Shown here in pieces: positions 1 to 5,881 of a DNA stretch of 11,484 bases. Numbering within the stretch: position 1 is the stretch's first letter; each line of letters opens with the position of its first letter. The notes below the pieces were generated by a model that had not been told where the DNA came from, did not search any database, and was given only the letters and a program-made list of their open reading frames with translations. The DNA is taken from the NCBI GenBank assembly GCA_002476905.1, contig DLND01000126.1, positions 1 to 11,484 on the forward strand, given 5' to 3'. Source of the stretch: Flavobacteriales bacterium UBA7519 (lineage in GTDB: Bacteria; Bacteroidota; Bacteroidia; Flavobacteriales; Weeksellaceae). The position numbers and the translations under genes are program-made.

Positions 1-28
1 TCATAGGTTTTCAAAACCTATGAGGTTT
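1..28. repeat. REP-like palindrome, left copy
   Basis: Bases 1-23 are a perfect inverted repeat: arm TCATAGGTTTT (1-11), a central C at 12, and the complementary arm AAAACCTATGA (13-23). The tail GGTTT follows, and all 28 bases recur exactly at 676-703. It lies 20 bases before the transposase start. As RNA or single-stranded DNA it would fold into a hairpin of about 10 bp. Confidence 0.85.
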
Positions 29-48
29 ACATAAAAAAACACAAGACA

Positions 49-657
49 ATGTTTGGAGACAAAAGACTAGAAGATTTTGACTTTGAAAGTATTTATCATA
101 TTTATTCGCACGTTAGCGGTAAAGAATTGATTTTTCGGGAAAGTAAAAATTACACATTCTTTCTCGATAAAATCAAATTCTATATTTGCCCGATTGCTGA
201 TATTTTTGCGTATTGTCTGATGCCCAACCATTTTCATTTGTTGATAGCATTTAAGAAAAAGGAAATTATTTTTGAAAATTTGAATATTAGTATTACAGAG
301 TTTGATGACAAGAAATCTCATCAGTTTCTAATGAAGCCCTTCAGTAACCTTTTAAATTCCTATGCGAAAGCCTATAATAAAGTATATACAAGGAAAGGGG
401 CTTTGTTTATGGACTATATCAAAAGAACAAAAATTGAGGACGAGAAATATTTGCTTAACGTACTCAATTATATACATAATAACCCGGTAAATCACGGTTT
501 TGTAAATCAATTGGAGGAGTGGAAGTATTGTTCATATTTAAGCTATTTAGATATTAAAAAATCTTCATCATTAGAAAGAAGTTTTATAATGAGTTTTTTT
601 GATGGTACATCAGATTTTATAGAATTTCATAAGAAAGGAAGTGACCTCTTACTCTAA
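49..657 (+). CDS. REP-associated tyrosine transposase (RAYT), IS200-like HUH family
   Basis: A 202-residue protein of the Y1_Tnp/RAYT family, which nicks and rejoins single-stranded DNA at palindromic REP sequences through a 5'-phosphotyrosine. The metal-binding HUH motif is visible as MPNHFHLLI, with His61 and His63. The likely catalytic Tyr is Tyr105 (or Tyr109) in NSYAKAYNK, followed by the family signature of a basic stretch, a Gly and an aromatic residue (RKGALF, about 115-120). The C-terminal block YIHNNPVNHGFV with a following EWKYCSY (about 141-163) is also characteristic of RAYTs. Length is normal and the frame is open, so it looks intact. The start at 49 places the conserved YHIYSHVSG block (about 16-24) near the N-terminus, as usual. 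Its two flanking palindromes are its probable substrates. I am confident of the family; present-day activity is unknown. Confidence 0.88.
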   Translation: MFGDKRLEDFDFESIYHIYSHVSGKELIFRESKNYTFFLDKIKFYICPIADIFAYCLMPNHFHLLIAFKKKEIIFENLNISITEFDDKKSHQFLMKPFSNLLNSYAKAYNKVYTRKGALFMDYIKRTKIEDEKYLLNVLNYIHNNPVNHGFVNQLEEWKYCSYLSYLDIKKSSSLERSFIMSFFDGTSDFIEFHKKGSDLLL

Positions 658-670
658 CAATTAAATTAAA

Positions 671-703
671 AAACTTCATAGGTTTTCAAAACCTATGAGG
701 TTT
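671..703. repeat. REP-like palindrome, right copy
   Basis: Bases 676-703 repeat 1-28 exactly. Here the arms extend further: AAAC and a T at 671-675 can pair with GGTTT at 699-703 (one U-G wobble), giving about 16 bp around C687. The hairpin lies between the transposase stop and the amylase ATG at 715, ending 11 bases before that ATG. It could terminate transposase transcripts, or occlude initiation of the next gene if it is part of that mRNA. No long T-run follows, so I call it a repeat rather than a terminator. Confidence 0.85.
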
Positions 704-714
704 CCCCAAGCATT

Positions 715-2562
715 ATGAAAAAAATCATCACATTATCCGCTATAGTTTGTTCTGCCATATTCTATACCCAGGTTCAGAAGGTTGAGCCGGCATTCTGGTG
801 GAGCGGTATGAAAAACCCGGAGTTACAACTCCTGGTTTACGGGAAAGACATTCAGAATCTTCAACCCGAATTCTCCAACGGAATCAAAATCAAGGAAGTT
901 AAAAAAGTAGAAAATCCAAACTACCTTTTCGTAACCATCGACACCAACGGAGTTCAGCCACAAAAAGCAAAACTGAATTTCAAAAACGGAAACAAAACCG
1001 TTAAAACCATCCATTACGAATTTAAGCAAAGACAACAAAACTCGGCAAACAGAGATTCTTACACGTCTTCTGATGTGATGTATCTGATAATGCCAGATAG
1101 ATTTGCAAACGGAAATCCTAAAAATGATAGCACGCCAGACACAGCGGAAAAAGCAGACAGAAGCAAAACCGGAGGACGTCACGGTGGAGACATTGCTGGA
1201 ATTGTAAAAAATCTGGATTATCTTCAGGAATTAGGAATTACAACACTTTGGAACACACCTTTGCTGGAGGATAATGAACCTTCTTATTCTTACCACGGTT
1301 ATGCACAAAGCGATTACTACAAAATAGACCCGCGTTACGGAACCAACGATGATTATAAAAACTTGGCGGACGAACTTCATAAAAGAAAAATGAAACTCGT
1401 GATGGATTATGTGACCAATCATTGGGGTTCAAAAAGCTGGATTATCAAAGATTTGCCTTCGAAAGATTGGATTCATTATTGGGAAGGACAGGAAAATGGT
1501 TTCCAGAGAAGCAATTACAGAATGACAACGCAGTTTGATACCAATGCAGCCAAAGTGGATGAAGCGGCTTGTATGGATGGCTGGTTTGATACGACAATGC
1601 CGGATATGAACCAGAGCAATCCAATGGTTGTGACTTATATGGCGCAAAATGCGATTTGGTGGATAGAATATGCAGGTTTGGACGGCTTCCGTGTGGACAC
1701 TTATTCTTACAACGACAAAAAAGGAATCGCTGACTGGACAAAAAAAATCACTGACGAATATCCGAAATTCAATATTGTTGGTGAGGTCTGGATGCACGAT
1801 CAGGCGCAAATGTCTTACTGGCAGAAGGATTCCAAAATTGCAGCGATAGAAGGTTACAACTCTTATCTGCCGTCTGTGATGGATTTTACGCTTCACGATG
1901 CGTTGGGTCAGGTTTTCCGCGAAGATTCCGGCTGGGATTCCGGTATGCAGAGGGTTTATGACAATTTTGCGAACGATTTCCTTTATCCGGATATCAATAA
2001 TATTTTGGTTTTTGCCGAGAATCACGATACGAACAGATTCAATCAAATCTATCCGAAAATCGAAGATTACAAATTAGCAATGAGTTTGATTCTGACGGTT
2101 CGAGGAATTCCGCAATTGTATTACGGTTCCGAAATCGGAATGGCTGGCGATAAAAACAACGGTGGCGATGGCGAGATCCGAAAAGATTTCCCTGGAGGTT
2201 GGGCTGGAGATGCAAATAATGCTTTTACAAAATCGGGTAGAACAGTTTCTCAAAACGAATATTTCGATTATACCAAAAAATTGTTGAACTGGAGAAAAAC
2301 AAACGAAGCAGTTCATTTTGGAAAAACCTTGCATTACATCCCTAACAACAATGTTTATGTTTATTTCCGATATACGGATAAGGAAAGGGTAATGGTCATA
2401 ATTAATAACAATAAAGAAACTCAGAATCTAGATTTGAAGCGTTTTTCTGAAGGTTTGAAGAATTTTACAAAAGGAAAAGACATCATTTCTGACAAAGATT
2501 TTGATTTGAAAACTAATTTGTCTGTTCCTGCAAAATCTTCATTAATTTTAGAACTTAAATAA
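715..2562 (+). CDS. Secreted GH13 alpha-amylase / neopullulanase-like enzyme (SusA-like)
   Basis: A 615-residue glycoside hydrolase family 13 enzyme predicted to cleave alpha-glucans or malto-oligosaccharides. A signal peptide is seen at about 1-18 (KK, hydrophobic core, FYTQ). Residues about 22-105 look like the cyclomaltodextrinase-type N-terminal beta domain (starting VEPAFWWSGMKNPELQLLVYG). The catalytic barrel follows with all four classical regions: I, DYVTNH (231-236); II, GFRVD with nucleophile Asp328; III, GEVW with acid/base Glu357; IV, ENHD with Asp438. A C-terminal beta domain ends the protein (about 530-615). This order matches periplasmic neopullulanases such as SusA rather than the surface lipoprotein SusG, and no lipobox is convincing. 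It is the first gene of a cluster with the SnoaL-like protein and the MFS transporter. Exact substrate specificity cannot be read from the sequence. Confidence 0.9.
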   Translation: MKKIITLSAIVCSAIFYTQVQKVEPAFWWSGMKNPELQLLVYGKDIQNLQPEFSNGIKIKEVKKVENPNYLFVTIDTNGVQPQKAKLNFKNGNKTVKTIHYEFKQRQQNSANRDSYTSSDVMYLIMPDRFANGNPKNDSTPDTAEKADRSKTGGRHGGDIAGIVKNLDYLQELGITTLWNTPLLEDNEPSYSYHGYAQSDYYKIDPRYGTNDDYKNLADELHKRKMKLVMDYVTNHWGSKSWIIKDLPSKDWIHYWEGQENGFQRSNYRMTTQFDTNAAKVDEAACMDGWFDTTMPDMNQSNPMVVTYMAQNAIWWIEYAGLDGFRVDTYSYNDKKGIADWTKKITDEYPKFNIVGEVWMHDQAQMSYWQKDSKIAAIEGYNSYLPSVMDFTLHDALGQVFREDSGWDSGMQRVYDNFANDFLYPDINNILVFAENHDTNRFNQIYPKIEDYKLAMSLILTVRGIPQLYYGSEIGMAGDKNNGGDGEIRKDFPGGWAGDANNAFTKSGRTVSQNEYFDYTKKLLNWRKTNEAVHFGKTLHYIPNNNVYVYFRYTDKERVMVIINNNKETQNLDLKRFSEGLKNFTKGKDIISDKDFDLKTNLSVPAKSSLILELK

Positions 2563-2569
2563 AATTAAA

Positions 2570-3091
2570 ATGAAAAAAATAATTTCCATTTTCCTATTAT
2601 CTTTTTTAATATTTTCAATTCCAGTTTCTGCTCAGAAAAAAGGCTTCTACGAAGGTGTTCAAAAGAAAAATGTCGGATTGGTTTTGGATAATCTTAATGA
2701 ATATGCAGCAAAAGCAGATTTCAAAAATTATTTTGCTTTGTTTGCTGACGAATCTACTTATATCGGAACTGACGCTACAGAAGTTTGGGACAAAAAACAA
2801 TTTATGGATTATGCAAAACCTCATTTTGATAAAGGACAAGGTTGGAGTTTCAAATCCTTAAAACGAAATATCTATTTCAGCAAAGACGGGACTTATGCGT
2901 GGTTTGATGAGATTCTGGATACCCAGATGAAAATCTGCAGAGATTCCGGCGTTCTCGAAAAAATCGGTGGAAAATGGAAAATCCGGCAGTATGTCCTGTC
3001 AGCCACCGTTCCCAATGAAGTGATGAGTGAAGTGATAAAAACAAAATCTCCGATAGAAGATGCTTTAATTTCCGAATTAAAAAATCATTAA
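2570..3091 (+). CDS. Secreted SnoaL/NTF2-like protein of unknown function
   Basis: A 173-residue protein with a clear type I signal peptide: MKK, a hydrophobic stretch to about 18, and a likely cut after VSA (residue 21). The mature part resembles the nuclear transport factor 2 / SnoaL_3 fold: an N-terminal helix, ADFKNYFALFADESTYIGTDATEVW (about 49-73), a middle strand SKDGTYAWFDEILDT (104-118), and the closing GGKWKIRQYVLS strand (133-144). NTF2-like domains serve as enzymes, ligand binders or subunit scaffolds, so the fold does not give a function. The gene begins 7 bases after the amylase stop and ends 26 bases before the transporter start. It is almost certainly co-transcribed with them and likely works in the periplasm. 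A role with maltodextrins is inferred from context only. Confidence 0.75.
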   Translation: MKKIISIFLLSFLIFSIPVSAQKKGFYEGVQKKNVGLVLDNLNEYAAKADFKNYFALFADESTYIGTDATEVWDKKQFMDYAKPHFDKGQGWSFKSLKRNIYFSKDGTYAWFDEILDTQMKICRDSGVLEKIGGKWKIRQYVLSATVPNEVMSEVIKTKSPIEDALISELKNH

Positions 3092-3117
3092 TACATTTTA
3101 CATTAATACAACAAGAA

Positions 3118-4497
3118 ATGACAAAAAAAATAAAACCAAATCTCTCAATGGCTCAGATTATCAATATGAGTATGGGATTTCTCGGAATTCAGATGGCGTT
3201 TGGCTTACAAAACGGTAATGCCAGTAGAATTTTGGCAAATCTTGGTGCAGACGTTCACGAACTCTCTTGGTTTTGGCTGGTTGCGCCTATTACAGGATTA
3301 ATCGTTCAGCCGATTATCGGACATATGGGCGATAACACTTGGAGTCCGTTGGGAAGAAGAAAACCTTACTTTTTGATTGGCGCAGTGTTGTGTGCAATTG
3401 GATTGGTTTTACTTCCCAATGCTGCTTCGGTTACTAATCTTATTGCTGCTAATGTATTATTGCTCGCAGTGATTTTCTTGGCAATGATGGATGCTTCTAT
3501 CAATGTAGCAATGGAACCTTTCCGTGCATTGGTTGGAGATATGCTTCCGAAACATCAGGGAACAATCGGATTTTCCGTACAGACGATTTTAATTGGGATT
3601 GGTGCTGTAATCGGTTCTTATCTTCCGGATTGGTTGACCAAATTAGGAATCTCGAATGTTGCGCCAGAAGGATTTGTAGCTGATAACGTTATTTTCTCTT
3701 TCTATGTTGGTGCAGGATTTTTGATTCTAACCATTCTTTACACGATTTTCACAACCAAAGAATATTCTCCGGAAGAATTTGCATCATTTGAAGACGGAAA
3801 AGAAGTTGCAGAACCGTCCAAATTTTCTGATATATTCAAGGATTTTGCTAACATTCCGACTCAAATGAAAAGACTGGGAATTGTTCAATTCTTTTCTTGG
3901 TTTGCTTTGTTTACAATGTGGGTTTTCACAACGAGTGCTTTGGCAACACATCATTTTGGATTGTCTCCGGACGATACACATTCGGAAGCGTTTAATAATG
4001 CAGGGGATTTGACGGGAAAATTATTCGGGATGTATAATCTTTGGGCAATTCCGTTTGCATTTTTATTGACACCAATTGCCAAATTCTTAGGCAAAAAACA
4101 AACACACGCTTTGGCATTATTATCGGGAGGTTTGGGATTGATTTCAATGTATTTTATAAAAGATACATCGTTGCTTTGGATTTCGATGATAGGATTGGGA
4201 TTTGCGTGGGCAAGTATTTTAGCGATGCCTTACGCGATGCTAATAGAAGTCATTCCGCAGAGAAAAATGGGCGTTTATATGGGGATTTTCAATTTCTTTA
4301 TTGTAATTCCTCAAATCATCAACGGGATTTTCGGTGGTCCAATTGTCTCCAATATTTTTGGAAAAATGGCAATTGATTATATTGTTGTCGGTGGAATCTG
4401 TATGTTGATTGGAGCTGTTGTAACAATGCTTTTTATCAAATCTGAGGACGAAACGCCAAAAGAAATTCAAGAAGAAATCCAGCAGGTTCATTTTTAA
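3118..4497 (+). CDS. MFS sugar transporter, SLC45/maltose-sucrose type
   Basis: A 459-residue polytopic inner-membrane protein with about twelve hydrophobic segments in two halves separated by a hydrophilic loop (about 205-245). The first-half loop GHMGDNTWSPLGRRKPY (68-84) is the MFS motif-A form seen in the SLC45/sucrose-maltose symporters. The second half carries AMPYAMLIEVIP and GVYMGIFNFFIVIPQI, also typical of that group. These carriers usually import a disaccharide with a proton. Placement behind a secreted amylase suggests uptake of maltose or short malto-oligosaccharides, completing the path from polymer to cytoplasm. It is the last gene of the cluster, with an intrinsic terminator 27 bases after the stop. 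The family is firm; the substrate is inferred from neighbours. Confidence 0.85.
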   Translation: MTKKIKPNLSMAQIINMSMGFLGIQMAFGLQNGNASRILANLGADVHELSWFWLVAPITGLIVQPIIGHMGDNTWSPLGRRKPYFLIGAVLCAIGLVLLPNAASVTNLIAANVLLLAVIFLAMMDASINVAMEPFRALVGDMLPKHQGTIGFSVQTILIGIGAVIGSYLPDWLTKLGISNVAPEGFVADNVIFSFYVGAGFLILTILYTIFTTKEYSPEEFASFEDGKEVAEPSKFSDIFKDFANIPTQMKRLGIVQFFSWFALFTMWVFTTSALATHHFGLSPDDTHSEAFNNAGDLTGKLFGMYNLWAIPFAFLLTPIAKFLGKKQTHALALLSGGLGLISMYFIKDTSLLWISMIGLGFAWASILAMPYAMLIEVIPQRKMGVYMGIFNFFIVIPQIINGIFGGPIVSNIFGKMAIDYIVVGGICMLIGAVVTMLFIKSEDETPKEIQEEIQQVHF

Positions 4498-4523
4498 TTT
4501 AAAAGAATTTTATTCTAAATATT

Positions 4524-4548
4524 AAATCCACCAACTCGGTGGATTTTT
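4524..4548 (+). terminator. Intrinsic terminator of the amylase-transporter cluster
   Basis: AAATCCACC (4524-4532) pairs perfectly with GGTGGATTT (4538-4546), a 9-bp stem with a 5-nt loop, followed by more T residues (T4544-4548, then CGTTT). It lies just after the transporter stop, as expected for a transcript end. Confidence 0.85.
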
Positions 4549-4780
4549 CGTTTCTACTGAATGAATTTTGATTAAAAATTCAAATTATAAACTAAAATAA
4601 TCAAATCTTAGTAAAATTTTAGACATCGTAATTTCTCAAGGTTCCACGAATTGATAATCAATACCTTATGAGTGTTTTTTGTTTTAATGAATATCGTATA
4701 AAAAGCAATCTTTTGTGGGTTTTTGACAGTGCTGAAATGAATTTTTTGAGAAAAACTCAAGGTTTGTTGAAATTAGTTTA
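4549..4780. other. Non-coding stretch between terminator and ilv promoter
   Basis: This AT-rich stretch shows no convincing gene on either strand. Two small inverted repeats are visible. One is GAATTTT (4563-4569) with AAAATTC (4575-4581), without a T-run. The other is TTGAG (4746-4750) with CTCAA (4756-4760), just upstream of the promoter-like element. The 9-mer CTCAAGGTT occurs at 4635-4643 and again at 4756-4764. These could be regulator sites, but chance is not excluded. Confidence 0.5.
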
Positions 4781-4788
4781 TACATTTG
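4763..4788 (+). promoter_or_regulatory. Candidate Bacteroidota-type promoter of the ilv operon
   Basis: TACATTTG (4781-4788) fits the TAnnTTTG -7 element of Bacteroidota exactly. An upstream TTTG at 4763-4766 could be the -33 element, but the 14-nt spacing is shorter than the usual roughly 17-23. Transcription would start near 4793-4797, shortly before the leader peptide ATG at 4808. The -7 match and position are good; the -33 assignment is weak. Confidence 0.6.
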
Positions 4789-4807
4789 TACCGTTCAAAA
4801 CAAGAAA

Positions 4808-4864
4808 ATGAATAACTCAATAATTATTATTGTCATTTCTGTCATTATCGGATTCCGGTGGTGA
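4808..4864 (+). CDS. Ile/Val-rich attenuator leader peptide of the ilv operon
   Basis: A short reading frame encodes MNNSIIIIVISVIIGFRW, 18 residues ending in TGA. Seven of the residues are Ile and two are Val, with four Ile codons in a row (ATA ATT ATT ATT) and a second cluster GTC ATT ATC; there is no Leu. It begins about 20 bases after a -7 promoter element and ends 38 bases before a strong terminator hairpin that precedes ilvE. This matches control peptides of ribosome-mediated attenuators such as ilvL of enterobacteria. When charged Ile-tRNA or Val-tRNA is scarce, a ribosome stalling on these codons would alter folding of the RNA behind it. The peptide itself probably has no function after synthesis. 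The absence of Leu codons predicts response to Ile and Val only. Confidence 0.85.
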   Translation: MNNSIIIIVISVIIGFRW

Positions 4865-4933
4865 GTGATGGCTTGTGATAATTTTTGAAATTGAAATAAT
4901 ACAAACCATTCTCATCAAGAGAATGGTTTTTTT
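4841..4933 (+). promoter_or_regulatory. Transcription attenuator upstream of ilvE (alternative hairpins)
   Basis: Hand pairing gives three mutually exclusive stems. Segment 1 (4841-4848, inside the Ile/Val codons) can pair with segment 2 (4865-4872) by 8 bp including three G-U pairs. Segment 2 (4863-4874) can instead pair with segment 3 (4903-4913): GAG with CTC, one bulged base, G-U, ATGG with CCAT, then two A-U pairs after a mismatch. Segment 3 also forms the terminator with segment 4 (4919-4929). A ribosome stalled on the Ile codons would cover segment 1 and free segment 2 to block the terminator. A ribosome reaching the TGA at 4862-4864 would cover segment 2 and let the terminator form. 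The geometry is that of classical ilv/trp attenuation. Confidence 0.78.
4903..4933 (+). terminator. Attenuator terminator hairpin before ilvE
   Basis: AAACCATTCTC (4903-4913) pairs perfectly with GAGAATGGTTT (4919-4929), an 11-bp stem with a 5-nt loop, running into seven consecutive T residues (4927-4933). It stands 45 bases before the ilvE start with no gene ending before it except the leader peptide. Its role must therefore be conditional termination of the ilv transcript. Confidence 0.9.
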
Positions 4934-4978
4934 ATGTAAGAAAACAAAACATTTAATAAAATATAAAACCGATACAAA

Positions 4979-5881
4979 ATGTATTACAATGACGACAGTG
5001 TTCTCTTCTTTGATGGGGAATATGTGAAAGCAAAAGAAGCCAAAACCGATTTGTACGGCCAATCATTACACTACGGATATGCCGTTTTCGAAGGAATTAA
5101 ATCTTACAAAACAGCCAATGGAACCAAGATTTTCAAAGCAGAGGAACATTACGACAGACTTCGTAAATCTGCCGAAACAATGATGATGCCTTTTGATTAT
5201 TCTACCGAAGAAATGATTGAAATTACCTACAAACTTTTGGAACAAAATAATCTAAGTAACGCATATATTCGTCCATTGGTCATTTGTTCTCCAAATATGG
5301 CTTTGTCAAAAGGACAAAAAAGCTATCTCGTTATAGAAGTTTGGAATTGGGATAACGGTTATATGGCAAACAAAATGAGAATTATGACTTCATCTTTCGA
5401 ACGTCCAAATCCAAAAGCGTTTAAAGTAGAAGCAAAAGTGAGCGGTCATTATGTAAACTCAATTTTAGCTTGTCAGGAAGCGAAAGATAAAGGTTTCGAT
5501 GAAGCTTTGGTTCTAGATGCAGATGGAAATGTAGCAGAAAGTTCAGGAGCCAATATCTTCTTCGAGAAAGATGGAAAATTATTTACACCGGCAAAAGGAA
5601 GTATTCTTCCCGGAATTACCAGAGCGACAGTTTTCGAAATCTGTGATAATCTTGGAATACCTTACGAAGAAAAATTCTTCAAACCTGAAGAAATGCAAGG
5701 TGCTGATGCAGGGTTTTTCTGTGGAACAGCAGCGGAGATTGTTGCATTGGATTCTTTGGATAATATTCCTTTCAAACTAAATTGGGAAGACAGTTTATCA
5801 GCCAAAATTCAGACAGCTTATCGCCATTTAGTATTAGAAGAAGATTATTCTTATTTAAAATCAAATTTGCAATATGTGTAA
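4979..5881 (+). CDS. ilvE: Branched-chain amino acid aminotransferase IlvE
   Basis: A 300-residue fold-type IV PLP aminotransferase that moves amino groups between glutamate and the 2-oxo acids of Ile, Val and Leu, the last step of the pathway, in the cytoplasm. Key features: the N-terminal [14 protein letters not shown] block (about 31-44), the PLP Schiff-base lysine Lys153 in [11 protein letters not shown], and Glu187 in [10 protein letters not shown], the residue expected to contact the PLP ring nitrogen. The [12 protein letters not shown] block (about 207-218) and FFCGTAAEI (about 242-250) bind cofactor phosphate and substrate. Length is normal. It is the first structural gene after the attenuator, and its last 8 bases overlap the start of ilvD (ATGTGTAA), suggesting coupled translation. 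A D-amino acid aminotransferase is the main alternative in this fold, but operon and sequence favour IlvE. Confidence 0.95.
   Translation: MYYNDDSVLFFDGEYVKAKEAKTDLYGQSLHYGYAVFEGIKSYKTANGTKIFKAEEHYDRLRKSAETMMMPFDYSTEEMIEITYKLLEQNNLSNAYIRPLVICSPNMALSKGQKSYLVIEVWNWDNGYMANKMRIMTSSFERPNPKAFKVEAKVSGHYVNSILACQEAKDKGFDEALVLDADGNVAESSGANIFFEKDGKLFTPAKGSILPGITRATVFEICDNLGIPYEEKFFKPEEMQGADAGFFCGTAAEIVALDSLDNIPFKLNWEDSLSAKIQTAYRHLVLEEDYSYLKSNLQYV

Larger units (their letters stand above)
1..703 (+). mobile_element. RAYT unit: transposase gene between two identical REP-like palindromes
   Basis: A single HUH/Y1-type transposase gene (49-657) lies between two exact 28-nt copies of a palindromic repeat (1-28 and 676-703) in the same orientation. 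This is the usual layout of a REP-associated tyrosine transposase with its own REP sequences. RAYTs are generally regarded as domesticated single-copy relatives of IS200/IS605 that act on REP sequences scattered through a genome; that is family knowledge. No target-site duplication or accessory gene is visible. The left boundary is uncertain because the window begins exactly at the first base of the left palindrome. Confidence 0.7.

Noticed and set aside
679..686. TAGGTTTT within the palindrome as a promoter -7 element for the amylase gene
   Set aside because: It is only a partial match (last base T, not G), has no -33 partner, and is explained by the repeat itself.
1..703. Two identical 28-nt repeats as a minimal CRISPR array
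   Set aside because: The copies are 647 bases apart, nearly perfectly palindromic, and flank a transposase gene, which fits a REP/RAYT unit.
715..780. Cys12 of the amylase signal peptide as a lipoprotein lipobox
   Set aside because: The residue before it is Val rather than Gly/Ala/Ser and the preceding segment is too short; a standard signal peptide fits better.
1429..2046. 205-residue open frame on the minus strand inside the amylase gene
   Set aside because: It lies antisense to a fully recognisable GH13 coding sequence and has low-complexity composition with no recognisable domain.
4817..5062. 81-residue minus-strand open frame across the attenuator and ilvE start
   Set aside because: It overlaps the leader peptide, the terminator hairpin and the ilvE start, with no family resemblance.
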